DNA of 44,508 bases, taken from assembly GCA_026990385.1 (NCBI GenBank), contig JALXDL010000094.1:1-44508 (forward strand), given 5' to 3'. Origin of the DNA: DRKI01 sp011051875 (GTDB lineage Bacteria; Desulfobacterota; Desulfobulbia; Desulfobulbales; Desulfobulbaceae). The notes beneath the pieces are model-generated. The model ran no database searches and was not told the origin of the DNA. It worked only from the letters and a program-made list of their open reading frames with translations. The translations under genes and the position numbers were made by a program. Numbering within the stretch: the first letter of the stretch is position 1; every line of letters begins with the position of its first letter. Below, piece after piece: positions 30,145 to 42,504 of this stretch.

Positions 30145-31383
30145 TCAGGCCGCGGTGCCGGCCGCGGCGCTGCTGACGATGGCCAGCATCTCGCGCACCG
30201 CCTGGTCCAGCCCCACCAGCACGGCCCGGCTGATGATGGCATGGCCGATGCTCAGCTCCTCGATGGTGGGCAGGGCCGCTATCCTGGCCGTGGTCCGGTA
30301 GTCGAGACCGTGGCCGGCATTGACCCGCAGGCCTGATTCAAAGGCCAGTTCCGCCGACTGCTCGATGAGGCGGAACTCCCGGTCCCGTTCTTTTTCGTCC
30401 CGGGCGTCGCAGTAGCGGCCGGTGTGCAGTTCGACAAAGGTGGCGCCGATCTCCCGCGCCGCCTCGATCTGGGCTGCGTCCGGGTCGATGAAGAGGGAGA
30501 CCGGGATGCCGGCCTTGCGCATCTTGCCGATGGTCTTGCGGATCTTTTTCTCGTTGGCGATCACATCAAGCCCGCCCTCGGTGGTCAGTTCCTTGCGTTT
30601 TTCCGGCACCAGGGTGATCATGTCCGGCCCGATGTCCAGGGCGATGTCGATGATCTCGCGGGCAGCGGCCATCTCCAGGTTGAGCTTGGTCTTGACGGTC
30701 CGGCGCAGCAGGCGCACGTCGCGGTCCTGGATGTGACGGCGGTCCTCGCGCAGGTGGACCACGATGCCCATGGCCCCTGCCAGTTCGCAGATGCCGGCGG
30801 CCAGGACAGGGTCTGGCTCGCTTATGCCGCGGGCCTCCCTGATGGTGGCGATATGATCGACGTTGACAGCGAGATGTGGCATGGTTTTTCTCCCCGGATT
30901 TTTCGTGACTGTGGTTGTGTCGGCTGTTGCCCCGGCCAGTTCGCCGAAGAGCCGCTGTTCCTGCTCCTCCATGCGGCGGGCCTCCTCGTCCGACCGCTCG
31001 TGGTCCAGGCCCAGCAGGTGGAGGAGGCCGTGGATGATCAGTTCGGTGAGCCGGTGGTGCAGCGAGACACCGGCGGTCTGCGCCTCGCGGGCCGCGGTCT
31101 CCACCGAGATCAGGATGTCGCCCAGTTCGGCGCCGGCCTGGATGCCGGCGGCCGGCAGGGCCATCTCCTCGGCCGCGGGAAAGGAGAGTACGTTGGTCGG
31201 GCCGTTCCTGTGCCGGTAGCGCGCATTGTAGCCGGTGATGTCGGCGTCATCCATGAGGATGATGCTCACCGTGTCCCGATCGTGGCCGACCCGCCGGAGG
31301 AGCCAGCGGCTGCGCCGGACCAGGAGCGGCAGGCAGAGGGGGTGACGATGGGCATCGTGCTGCGCGGACAGGTGTACCGGCAT
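30145..31383 (-). CDS. YbeY-PdxJ fusion: rRNA maturation RNase + pyridoxine 5'-phosphate synthase
   Basis: 412 aa single frame. Residues about 1-155 are YbeY: NVLSFPAAEE, then ELGDILIS, and the zinc motif HGLLHLLGLDH (H-x3-H-x5-H). Residues about 168-412 are a complete PdxJ: HLAVNVDHIATIREARG, VHLREDRRHI, FVELHTGRYC and NAGHGLDY, which joins 1-deoxyxylulose 5-phosphate and 3-amino-2-oxopropyl phosphate to make pyridoxine 5'-phosphate. An ATG at 30882 with GGGGAGAA upstream exactly matches a free-standing PdxJ start, so a second, PdxJ-only product is possible. The gene starts eight bases after the phoH stop; phoH-ybeY order is classical. Confidence 0.87.
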   Translation of the reverse strand: MPVHLSAQHDAHRHPLCLPLLVRRSRWLLRRVGHDRDTVSIILMDDADITGYNARYRHRNGPTNVLSFPAAEEMALPAAGIQAGAELGDILISVETAAREAQTAGVSLHHRLTELIIHGLLHLLGLDHERSDEEARRMEEQEQRLFGELAGATADTTTVTKNPGRKTMPHLAVNVDHIATIREARGISEPDPVLAAGICELAGAMGIVVHLREDRRHIQDRDVRLLRRTVKTKLNLEMAAAREIIDIALDIGPDMITLVPEKRKELTTEGGLDVIANEKKIRKTIGKMRKAGIPVSLFIDPDAAQIEAAREIGATFVELHTGRYCDARDEKERDREFRLIEQSAELAFESGLRVNAGHGLDYRTTARIAALPTIEELSIGHAIISRAVLVGLDQAVREMLAIVSSAAAGTAA

Positions 31384-31391
31384 GGCAGCCC

Positions 31392-32396
31392 CTATTTCGC
31401 CGCTGTCGGCCCCGGCCGGCGGGCGGCCTGTTTCTCGTAGGCGCGGATGATCTCCTGGACCAGGGGATGGCGGACCACGTCCGACTTGGAGAAGTGGCAG
31501 AACCCGATGCCGCGGATGTTTTTCAGGATCCGCTGCGCCTCCACCAGGCCGGAATGGCCCCGGCCCGGCAGGTCGATCTGGGTGATATCGCCGGTGACCA
31601 CGGCCCTGGAGTCAAAGCCGATCCTGGTCAGGAACATCTTCATCTGCTCGCGGGTCGTGTTCTGGGCCTCGTCGAGCAGGACAAAGGCGTTGTTCAGGGT
31701 CCGGCCGCGCATGAAGGCCAGGGGCGCGATCTCGATCACGCCGCGCTCGATGAGCTCCCGGGTCCGTTCCTGGCCGAGCATGTCACCCAGGGCATCGGTC
31801 AGCGGCCGCAGGTAGGGGTCCACCTTCTGCGCCATGTCGCCGGGCAGGAACCCGAGCTTTTCCCCGGCCTCCACCGCCGGCCTGGTCAGGATGATGGAAC
31901 GGACCTGCTCGCTGGCCAGGGCCGAGACCGCCATGGCCACGGCCAGGTAGGTCTTGCCGGTTCCGGCCGGGCCGATGCCGAAGACGATGTCGTTGTTGCG
32001 GATGGCCTCGATGTAGCGTTTCTGGTTGACGCTCTTGGGCGAGATCACCCGGTTGCGCGAGGTGATGTAGACCTTGTCGAGGAAGATTTCCTCCAGGTTG
32101 GTCTCGGGTGCGGATTCCAGGATCCTGACCCCGAAGGCGATATCCTGGGTAAAGACCGGGTAGCCGCGAATGATCAGGCCGTAGAGCTGTTCCAGGACCG
32201 AGACCGCCAGCTCCACGGCGTGGCTGCGGCCACTGACCTGGAGCGTGTTGCCGCGGGCATGGATGGAGACGCCCGCGCTCTGTTCCACGGCCTGCAGGTT
32301 GCGGTTCAGGTCACCGAACAGGATCTGGGCGGAGGCGTTGTCGGCAAAGTCCAGGTCCCGGGTGGTGTGCATGTTCAGGGCAGTCGATGTCTTCAA
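31392..32396 (-). CDS. PhoH-like ATPase
   Basis: 334 aa PhoH family protein. An N-terminal KH-like region (about 1-100) precedes the P-loop GIGPAGTGKTYLAVAMAV (about 140), Walker B NAFVLLDEAQNTT, and the family motifs LTRPAVEAGEKLGFLPGD and TGDITQIDLP. A probable RNA-linked NTPase working with YbeY, whose gene follows directly. Upstream is the DsbA-like gene, nine bases away, so the three genes form one operon. Confidence 0.93.
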   Translation of the reverse strand: MKTSTALNMHTTRDLDFADNASAQILFGDLNRNLQAVEQSAGVSIHARGNTLQVSGRSHAVELAVSVLEQLYGLIIRGYPVFTQDIAFGVRILESAPETNLEEIFLDKVYITSRNRVISPKSVNQKRYIEAIRNNDIVFGIGPAGTGKTYLAVAMAVSALASEQVRSIILTRPAVEAGEKLGFLPGDMAQKVDPYLRPLTDALGDMLGQERTRELIERGVIEIAPLAFMRGRTLNNAFVLLDEAQNTTREQMKMFLTRIGFDSRAVVTGDITQIDLPGRGHSGLVEAQRILKNIRGIGFCHFSKSDVVRHPLVQEIIRAYEKQAARRPGPTAAK

Positions 32397-32405
32397 TGGT
32401 TCTCT

Positions 32406-33281
32406 TTATTTTTTCTCGCTCTTGTCAGCAGACCCGGCTTTCCGCACTTCCTGATCGATCATCTGCTGGATGGCCTGTTCGCTGCGGTTGGTCACCCGGC
32501 GGCCGTTGATGAACAGGGTTGGAGTGCCGGACACATCGGCCTTGCGGGCGTCCATCATGTCCCTGGCCAGCTTTTGCCTGGTCTCGGGGCTGTTCATGTC
32601 CTTCTTGAACCGGGCCATGTCCAGGCCGATCTGCCGGGCCGCCTGGTCTATCTTCTCCGGAGTCAGGGGCTTGGCTGCAAACAGGGCGTCATGCATCTGC
32701 CAGAACTTGCCCTGGTTCTGGGCCGCGATGGCGGCAAGGGCCGCCGGCTCGGCCTCATTGTGCATGGGCAGGGGCAGGTGTTTGAAGACGATCTTCAGCG
32801 TGTCCCGGTTGTGATCAAGTACCTGTTTGAGCAGGGGCTGGACCTTGCTGCAGTAGGGACACTGGAAGTCGGAAAAGATCACCAGGGTCACCGGCGCATC
32901 CTCCCTGCCCATGACAGGGGCGCCGGTGATGTCGATGGACTGGATCACGCCCACGTCGAGAGCGGTATAGGTATTGTCCCTGTCGTTGATCAGGTAGAGT
33001 GTTTCGCCCCGCGGTGCGATGTCAATGGCGGTGGTGTTTTTGTCCACCGGAATGGAGCCCAGCAGGGTGCCGTCCTGGGTATAGACATGGACCCTGGCAT
33101 CGCTGCCGAGGACAAAAACCTTGCGGTTGTCCAGGGACTGGACGAAATCCAGGGGCTTGACATCCAGTGTCCACGTGGTGCGCATTGACCAGTTGAGCCT
33201 GCCGTTGGTGCCGGCGGAAGGGGCGGCAAGCGCGGTCACGGGGAGCAGCAGCAGGATACAGAAGGCAAAAAACTTGTTCAT
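32406..33281 (-). CDS. DsbA/DsbC-like periplasmic thiol-disulfide protein with N-terminal extra domain
   Basis: 291 aa. Signal peptide at about 1-19 (FFAFCILLLLPVTALA). Residues about 25-110 look like a beta-propeller-type repeat segment (VFVLGSDARVHVYTQDG, ETLYLINDRDNTYTALD). The C-terminal 180 residues are a thioredoxin-fold DsbA-like domain: FSDFQCPYCSKVQPLL with the C-P-Y-C active site, an alpha-helical insertion, and cis-Pro in SGTPTLFINGRRV. It would oxidise or isomerise disulfides in exported proteins. ATG 33281 is chosen for the signal peptide. First gene of the operon with phoH and ybeY-pdxJ. Confidence 0.88.
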   Translation of the reverse strand: MNKFFAFCILLLLPVTALAAPSAGTNGRLNWSMRTTWTLDVKPLDFVQSLDNRKVFVLGSDARVHVYTQDGTLLGSIPVDKNTTAIDIAPRGETLYLINDRDNTYTALDVGVIQSIDITGAPVMGREDAPVTLVIFSDFQCPYCSKVQPLLKQVLDHNRDTLKIVFKHLPLPMHNEAEPAALAAIAAQNQGKFWQMHDALFAAKPLTPEKIDQAARQIGLDMARFKKDMNSPETRQKLARDMMDARKADVSGTPTLFINGRRVTNRSEQAIQQMIDQEVRKAGSADKSEKK

Positions 33282-33478
33282 GTCAGCAGAACCTTTGGTT
33301 GATGTTGTTGAGCAGGGCATGGGCCCATGGACATGGATCATCTCGCCTGGAGTCGGGGGTATACTGTTCCCTGCGGGAATACTATATGAACCGCGGTGAT
33401 CCGGGAATGCCGGCAGGTAAGGCCTGGGTCGGACATGCAGGGATAACCGGGCGAGCGCCCCTTTTCCGGAATACCCCT

Positions 33479-33507
33479 AGTATAATGACGAGCCGGCCGT
33501 TTCGCAA
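33479..33507 (-). promoter_or_regulatory. Promoter of dsbA-like / phoH / ybeY-pdxJ operon
   Basis: Minus strand TTGCGA (33502-33507), 17-base spacer, TATACT (33479-33484). It implies a leader of about 190 bases. The 325-base gap 33282-33606 otherwise contains only the tRNA promoter on the other strand. Confidence 0.55.
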
Positions 33508-33565
33508 GCGGCTCTGTAACTTTTCAAGTTTATTAAAAATACGTTTTTTTCGCACCCTGCCTCAC

Positions 33566-33594
33566 TTGACGGCCGTCGCCAAATTGGTTATTTA
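33566..33594 (+). promoter_or_regulatory. Promoter of tRNA-Leu(UAG)
   Basis: TTGACG (33566-33571), 17-base spacer, TATTTA (33589-33594), 12 bases before the tRNA. Confidence 0.65.
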
Positions 33595-33606
33595 TACAAG
33601 TTTAAC

Positions 33607-33692
33607 GCGAGAGTGGCGAAATTGGTAGACGCACTGGATTTAGGATCCAGCGCACTTTGTGCATGGGGGTTCAAATCCCCCCTCTCGCACCA
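33607..33692 (+). tRNA. tRNA-Leu (UAG)
   Basis: 86 bases with encoded CCA. Acceptor GCGAGAG pairs with CTCTCGC; anticodon loop ATTTAGG gives anticodon TAG; the long variable arm (GCGCACTTTGTGC) and GTTCAAATC T-loop fit a leucine tRNA. Confidence 0.96.
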
Positions 33693-33876
33693 TACCCGGC
33701 AGCAGGCTACGGCAGCGCGTCCGGCTGGCGCGTCGCCGTATTTTTTCGGCAGGGGCGAAACCCGCCCGATGACGGGGCCGGGGCAGTCAGGCGTTCCGTG
33801 CCCCCCGCAATGATCGGCTAAAAAATGACCTGTCCGTATTCCGGGCGGGCGAATTGACGAAAAGGAACCACAGTCC

Positions 33877-35208
33877 ATGGATATCGTTGTAGAAAATGTG
33901 AGTGAACTGACCAGGAAGCTGACCATCACCCTGCCCGAGAAAGAGGTGGGCAAAGCCCTGGACAAGGCGTATAATAAATTAAAGAAGGACGTGAAGTTAA
34001 AAGGCTTCCGTCGGGGCAAGGCGCCGCGGGCCGTTCTTGAGAAGAATTACAGGGAACAGGTCCAGGGCGAGGTGGGCGAGCAGCTGGTCCAGGAAACCTA
34101 TTTCGACGCCGTGGAAGAGAAGGGGCTGGACCCGGTGGTCCACCCGGAGATCACCGAGCACCGGTTCAACGACGATGGCACCTTCACCTATGTCGCCATG
34201 GTCGATGTCAAGCCCGTGTTCGATATCAAGGAGTACAAAGGGCTTGAGATCGAGAAACCGGCCACCGACGTCACCGACGAGGAGGTGAACGAGGAACTGG
34301 AGCGGCTGCGGCGCCAGCACGCGGTCCTGCGCTCCGCCGGTGACGACCATGCCATTGCCAGGGACGATATCGCCATCGTCGATTTCCAGGGCTTTCACAA
34401 CGGCAAGCCCATGAAGGAGGTCCGCAACGAGAACTATTCCGTGGACGTGGGATCGGGCCGGCTGGGCAAGGAGTTCGAGGAAAAGCTGATCGGCATGAAA
34501 AAGGGCGACAAGACCCTGCACGAGATCGACTTTCCGGCCGACTATCCCAACCCCCTGCTCGCCGGCAAGACGGTCGAGTTCAAGATCGACATCAAGGATG
34601 TCAAGGAACGGATCAAGCCCGAGCTGGACGACGAGTTCGCCCGCGACATCAGCGAGGAGCACAAGACGCTTGATGACCTGAAGGAGTCGATCCGCAAGCA
34701 GCTCAAGGAGAAGAAGGAAAAGGCCCTGGAGGGTGACCTGGACGACCGGATCATGCACAGGCTGCTGGAACTCAACCAGTTCGAGGTGCCGGAACGGCTG
34801 GTCAAGTTCGAGATCCAGGAGATGATCAACCAGACCGAGGAGCACCTCAAGCGCGCCGGCCTGACCATGGAGTCCGCCGGCATCAAGCTCGAGGACCTGG
34901 TCGAGAAGAACCGCGAGGTGGCGGAGAAACGTGTTCGCGGCGATTTCCTGCTCAAGAAGGTTGCCGAACTGGAGGAGATCAAGCTGGTGGACGAGGATCT
35001 CGAGCGTGGCTACCAGCGTATCGCCGACGAATACAACATGACCCTTCCCGAGGTGAAGAGCTACTTCCAGCGCCGGGAGGAGCTGATGCCGTTCATGCAG
35101 GAACTGCTCAACGAGAAGATCCTGCAGTTTCTGCGCGGGCAGGCCAGGATCATCGAGGTGCCGGCGGAGGAGAAAAAGGAAAAGGAAGAGCATAAGCAGG
35201 AGGCTTGA
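33877..35208 (+). CDS. tig: Trigger factor, ribosome-associated chaperone and peptidyl-prolyl isomerase
   Basis: 443 aa (E. coli 432). The N-terminal ribosome-binding domain has the signature GFRRGKAPRAVLEKNY (about residues 43-58), where FRxGKxP docks on ribosomal protein L23. A central FKBP-like domain covers about 150-245 (VDFQGFHNGKP, then FPADYPNPLLAGKTVEFKI), and the rest is the helical C-terminal cradle, ending in an acidic/basic tail. First gene of tig-clpP-clpX-lon; clpP begins 73 bases downstream. Confidence 0.97.
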   Translation: MDIVVENVSELTRKLTITLPEKEVGKALDKAYNKLKKDVKLKGFRRGKAPRAVLEKNYREQVQGEVGEQLVQETYFDAVEEKGLDPVVHPEITEHRFNDDGTFTYVAMVDVKPVFDIKEYKGLEIEKPATDVTDEEVNEELERLRRQHAVLRSAGDDHAIARDDIAIVDFQGFHNGKPMKEVRNENYSVDVGSGRLGKEFEEKLIGMKKGDKTLHEIDFPADYPNPLLAGKTVEFKIDIKDVKERIKPELDDEFARDISEEHKTLDDLKESIRKQLKEKKEKALEGDLDDRIMHRLLELNQFEVPERLVKFEIQEMINQTEEHLKRAGLTMESAGIKLEDLVEKNREVAEKRVRGDFLLKKVAELEEIKLVDEDLERGYQRIADEYNMTLPEVKSYFQRREELMPFMQELLNEKILQFLRGQARIIEVPAEEKKEKEEHKQEA

Positions 35209-35281
35209 TCTTTTCCCCGGCCGTGACCATCTTTTAGGTGGAATATACCCGCCTGTTTTTCTATCACTGGAGTGTAGCAGT

Positions 35282-35886
35282 ATGAACCTGGTTCCCATGG
35301 TCGTCGAACAGAGCCCGCGCGGAGAGCGGGCTTTTGATATCTACTCGCGCCTTCTCAAGGAGCGGATCATCTTTCTGGGCTCCCAGGTGACCGACGATGT
35401 CGCCAGCGTGATAATCGCCCAGCTTCTCTTTCTCGAGGCCGATGATCCGGACAAGGACATCACCTTTTACATCAATTCGCCCGGCGGCTCGGTGACCGCC
35501 GGCCTGGCAATATACGATACCATGCAGTACATCCGCTGCGACGTGGCCACGCTCTGCATGGGACAGGCCGCGTCCATGGGCGCCCTGCTGCTTGCCGCCG
35601 GCGCGCCGGGCAAGCGGTTCACCCTGCCCAACTCGCGGATCATGATCCACCAGCCCATGGGCGGGTTCCAGGGCCAGGCCACGGACGTCGATATCCACGC
35701 CCGGGAGATCCTGCGCATGCGCAGGGATCTGAACGCCATCCTGGCCCGGCATACCGGCAAGACCGTCAAGAAGGTGCAGAACGATACCGAGCGCGACAAC
35801 TTCATGAGCGCCGAGGAGGCACGGAAGTACGGTATTGTCGACAAGGTGCTGACCAGTCGCAGGGAGATGGACAAGGAGAACGAATC

Positions 35887-35890
<4 letters not shown>
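35282..35890 (+). CDS. clpP: ATP-dependent Clp protease proteolytic subunit
   Basis: 202 aa serine peptidase forming the ClpP tetradecamer. Catalytic Ser in GQAASMGALLLAAG (about residue 98), His in RIMIHQPMGG (about 123), Asp in the ATDVDIHAREIL region (about 172 by family alignment). The N-terminus MNLVPMVVEQSPRGERAFDIYSRLLKERII is canonical. Its stop overlaps the clpX start (ATGA), giving coupled synthesis of the protease and its unfoldase. Confidence 0.97.
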
Positions 35891-37155
<1,265 letters not shown>

Positions 37156-37162
37156 AGACCAT

Positions 37163-39568
<2,406 letters not shown>

Positions 39569-39713
39569 GTCCGGCCAGCGGGAAGACCGACTTTTCCTGT
39601 TGCGGAGGCACTCTGCCGGTGGTAGCATATGCCATGACAACACCCACCCTGTCGCACCGGCGGCAGGAGGGAGAAAAACCTCTGACGCAGGAATCCGGAG
39701 ACCGCTTTTTTGC

Positions 39714-39742
39714 TTGACGGACACAGGGTATCCTGCTAAATA
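39714..39742 (+). promoter_or_regulatory. Promoter of tRNA-Val / tRNA-Asp pair
   Basis: TTGACG (39714-39719), 17-base spacer, TAAATA (39737-39742), 17 bases before tRNA-Val. Confidence 0.65.
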
Positions 39743-39759
39743 CACCACACATCCTTTGG

Positions 39760-39835
39760 GGGCGAATAGCTCAGTTGGGAGAGCATCGGCCTTACAAGCC
39801 GAGGGTCACAGGTTCGAGCCCTGTTTCGCCCACCA
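39760..39835 (+). tRNA. tRNA-Val (UAC)
   Basis: 76 bases including CCA. Acceptor GGGCGAA pairs with TTCGCCC; anticodon loop CTTACAA, anticodon TAC; T-loop GTTCGAG. Confidence 0.96.
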
Positions 39836-39844
39836 GGATCTCAA

Positions 39845-39921
39845 GGGGTCGTAGTTCAGTTGGTTAGAATGCCGGCCTGTCACGCCGGAGGTCGCGAGTT
39901 CGAGTCTCGTCGGCCCCGCCA
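39845..39921 (+). tRNA. tRNA-Asp (GUC)
   Basis: 77 bases including CCA. Acceptor GGGGTCG pairs with CGGCCCC (one G-U); anticodon loop CTGTCAC, anticodon GTC. Nine bases after tRNA-Val, so cotranscribed. Confidence 0.96.
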
Positions 39922-39933
39922 ATTTTATCAGTG

Positions 39934-40017
39934 ATTACAGGGTAGTGACAACCCTGTAATTGTTCAGGCAAAAGCCGCTTGGGGAGCTGACCGCTTCTCA
40001 GGCGGCTTTTTGTTTTT
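39934..40017 (+). terminator. Double hairpin terminator after tRNA-Asp
   Basis: First a perfect hairpin ATTACAGGGT / ACCCTGTAAT with a seven-base loop (39934-39960), then AAAAGCCGC / GCGGCTTTT followed by TTGTTTTT (39970-40017). The second is a standard rho-independent terminator. Confidence 0.8.
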
Positions 40018-40167
40018 CAGCCGGCCGGAATTCATCGTGCCGGCCCTGTCGAAAGGAAAAAATCTGTTCACTCCCGGGTGTTAATGATCACCTAATGGAG
40101 CCACCCATGATCGGGTTAATGAGGCCACTTTCAGGTGGTCATTTTTTTAGTCGAGAAGTACGTATTC

Positions 40168-40255
40168 CACTGATTCCGGCCACCCATTCCAGGCGAAACC
40201 GGCCAGGCATTCCACGGGATCCCGGCCAGTGATTCCAGGCGATTCTGGTCAGCGG
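40168..40255. repeat. Tandem approx. 23-bp repeats resembling an IS21-family left end
   Basis: Three imperfect units of about 23 bases (ATTCCAGGCGAAACCGGCCAG, ATTCCACGGGATCCCGGCCAG, ATTCCAGGCGATTCTGGTCAG style) precede GCGGTGACGGCACCGGTTTC. Repeated transposase-binding units like these occur at the ends of IS21-family elements, but no istA or istB is present, so this is a remnant. Confidence 0.45.
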
Positions 40256-40293
40256 TGACGGCACCGGTTTCTATTATTCGGCAAAAGTCGGCA

Positions 40294-40845
40294 ATGACTT
40301 CTGCCTCAGAAAAAAGGAAAAACGGTGAATCCGCCTACTACCAGCAGATGTATGCTGCAGCCATTGTCCACCCTGACAAACGGGAGGTCATTCCCCTCTG
40401 TCCCGAGATGATCAGCAAGCAAGACGGCAGCAACAAGCAGGATTGTGAGCGGAATGCCGCGCAACGTTTCTGGCGGGAGTGCCGCCGCGAACACCCCCAT
40501 CTTTCGGTCATCGTCACCAAAGACGCCCTGAGCAGCAACGCCCCACATATACGAGAACTCAAGGCGTTGAACCTGCGTTTCATTCTTGGTGTCAAGCCCG
40601 GTGACCATCAGTTTCTGTTCGAGCAGTCCGATGCCGCGGTGCAGGCGGGTCAGGCTACGGAGTTCATCATGGCTGATCCCGGGGATCCGAAGAAATATCA
40701 CTGCTTCCGTTTCGTCAATGGTCTGCCCCTGAACAAGTCCAACCAGGACCTTCAGGTCAACCTGCTGGAGTATTGGCAGATTAACGACAAGGGCGAAGAA
40801 ATGCGGTTTGCCTGGGTGACAGATCTGGAGATCACCAGGGAGAAA
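40294..40845 (+). pseudogene. Truncated DDE-type transposase
   Basis: About 180 codons, truncated at both ends. The readable part includes AYYQQMYAAAIVHPDKREVIPL, then SKQDGSNKQDCERNAAQRFW, VIVTKDALSSNAPHIRELKA, RFILGVKPGDHQFLFEQ and RFAWVTDLEIT. This looks like the catalytic core of an IS4/ISNCY-like transposase (I am not sure of the family). The N-terminal DNA-binding part is replaced by IS21-like repeats, and after DLEIT the frame runs into unrelated sequence. Located downstream of the tRNA-Val/Asp pair, a common landing zone. Confidence 0.65.
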
Positions 40846-40900
40846 TGGCCCCTGTCTTTCCCGTCCTGTTGGCCGACAGGGTGGTGCTGTCTGTCCCGAT

Positions 40901-42274
40901 TCAGGGCCCGGGTTCCATGCGGGCCATGGATACCTCGGCATCACCCGCAAAACTCCCCGTTATCGCCGGTCCCAGGTCGTAGTACAGGAAGGTGGTGCAG
41001 ACGCCGACGGCACCCATGACGAGGAAGATGACCAGGAGCTGGCGGAAAAGCTGGCGGTGGCCCATGACCAGAACCAGCAGCAGCTTGACAAAGGTGTTGG
41101 ACATGGCGCCAAGCACCAGGTTGAAGCTCGCCCAGTCGAGGTTGATGATTCCGGCCTTGTTGGCGTTGCTCAGTGAAAAGGCGATGGCATCCGCATCGAC
41201 GAGGCCGCTGATCACCGCCATCACCGGCAGCCAGCGGTTGCCGAGGTAGACCGTGGCCAGGCGGGTCAACATGAGAATGGTACTGAAAACGAGACCGAAG
41301 GTGATCGCGGACTTGAGGCAGAAGGGGTTTTCGAGCTGCATGGTGGTCCTTCCTGTCGTGAGTTCGCGGTTGGAGCGGATATACAGGAAAAAGGCCAGTA
41401 TCATGCCGGTGCCGCCCATGGCCATGAGCGGTACCAGTGAGTTTCTCATCAGCGGCTGGTTGACGATAGCGATCTCGAGCAGGAGGCGGGGGAACATGAT
41501 AGACGATGCCAGCAGGATGGCGACGGCAAACCCCTTGTTCAGGGCCGGCGTCTCCAGGCTGCGGCGGGCAAAGGCGACCGTGGTCACCGTGGATGAGGCC
41601 AGGCCGCCGATGAGCCCGGTCAGGCCGGTGCCGGCGCCCGGGCCCAGGACCTTGATCAGGACATAGCCCACCAGGGATATCAGGGAGACCAGGATTACTA
41701 TCAGCCAGATCCGGTAGGGGTTGAGAGCCTCCAGCATGGTGGTGAGCCATGGATAATCCAGGCCCGGCGGCAGGTAGGAGGCCAGTGGCTGGCTGGGCAG
41801 CACTGGCAGGATGATGAAGGTGATGACCAGGAACTTGAGCGCTGCCTGGAGTTCAAAGGCATGTATCGATTCCGTGATGGTACGGATCGCCTTTTTCTGG
41901 GAAAGGATGGCCAGGGTGGTGATGGCCAGGGCAATAGCGATCTCGGAGGCCCCCAGCATGACAAGGACGCCGAGGAAAAAGGTGAAGATGGCAGAGACCT
42001 CGGTGGTGATGCCGGAATCGTGTTCGCGGTCTGTCCAGTAACCGGCCAGGAGCAGGGCCAGGGCGCCGGCGAATCCTGCCAGGATGAGCCAGGAGTTGTC
42101 AAACCGGTTGGCCACAAAAGCGCTTACCGCGCCGATCAGGGAAAAAAGAATAAAGTCCCTGGTGCCGGCGTGCGGATTTTCGGAGCCGGCCATGGCCCGT
42201 TCCAGGCCGATGGCAAAGCCGATCAGCCCGGCCAGGCCGAACTGCATGAAATTCTGGAGAAGAAGGTCCTGCAT
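40901..42274 (-). CDS. MgtC/SapB-type membrane protein with DUF4010 domain
   Basis: 457 aa polytopic membrane protein. The N-terminal 130 residues contain the MgtC/SapB landmark GLAGLIGFAIGLERAMAGS followed by AGTRDFILFSLIGAVSAF, and the C-terminal part (about 175-430, GLIGGLASSTVTTVAFARRS, and VSGLVDADAIAFSLS) is DUF4010. The full form is widespread; transport of a small ion or metabolite is suspected but not shown. ATG 42274 is favoured because AGGAGGG lies upstream of it; ATG 42301 would add nine residues and has no SD. The C-terminus abuts the transposase remnant. Confidence 0.85.
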   Translation of the reverse strand: MQDLLLQNFMQFGLAGLIGFAIGLERAMAGSENPHAGTRDFILFSLIGAVSAFVANRFDNSWLILAGFAGALALLLAGYWTDREHDSGITTEVSAIFTFFLGVLVMLGASEIAIALAITTLAILSQKKAIRTITESIHAFELQAALKFLVITFIILPVLPSQPLASYLPPGLDYPWLTTMLEALNPYRIWLIVILVSLISLVGYVLIKVLGPGAGTGLTGLIGGLASSTVTTVAFARRSLETPALNKGFAVAILLASSIMFPRLLLEIAIVNQPLMRNSLVPLMAMGGTGMILAFFLYIRSNRELTTGRTTMQLENPFCLKSAITFGLVFSTILMLTRLATVYLGNRWLPVMAVISGLVDADAIAFSLSNANKAGIINLDWASFNLVLGAMSNTFVKLLLVLVMGHRQLFRQLLVIFLVMGAVGVCTTFLYYDLGPAITGSFAGDAEVSMARMEPGP

Positions 42275-42504
42275 GGGCGCGTATTCCCTCCTGTTTGCCA
42301 TGATCGTAAGCAGTCACAGGCCACCCCGCCTGCACGCGCTCGAACCGCCCGGTATACGGGGTGTCTGCCTGGAAGGTTCGTTCACGCACAGCTGTGGCAC
42401 CCTGCCGCCGCTTACAGATTCTGTACTGATTCGGAGTGGTTGGATATCCCGTGATCGCTTGTGCCTGCCCTTACTGGTAAGCATTACAGGCGGGATGCGG
42501 CAAG

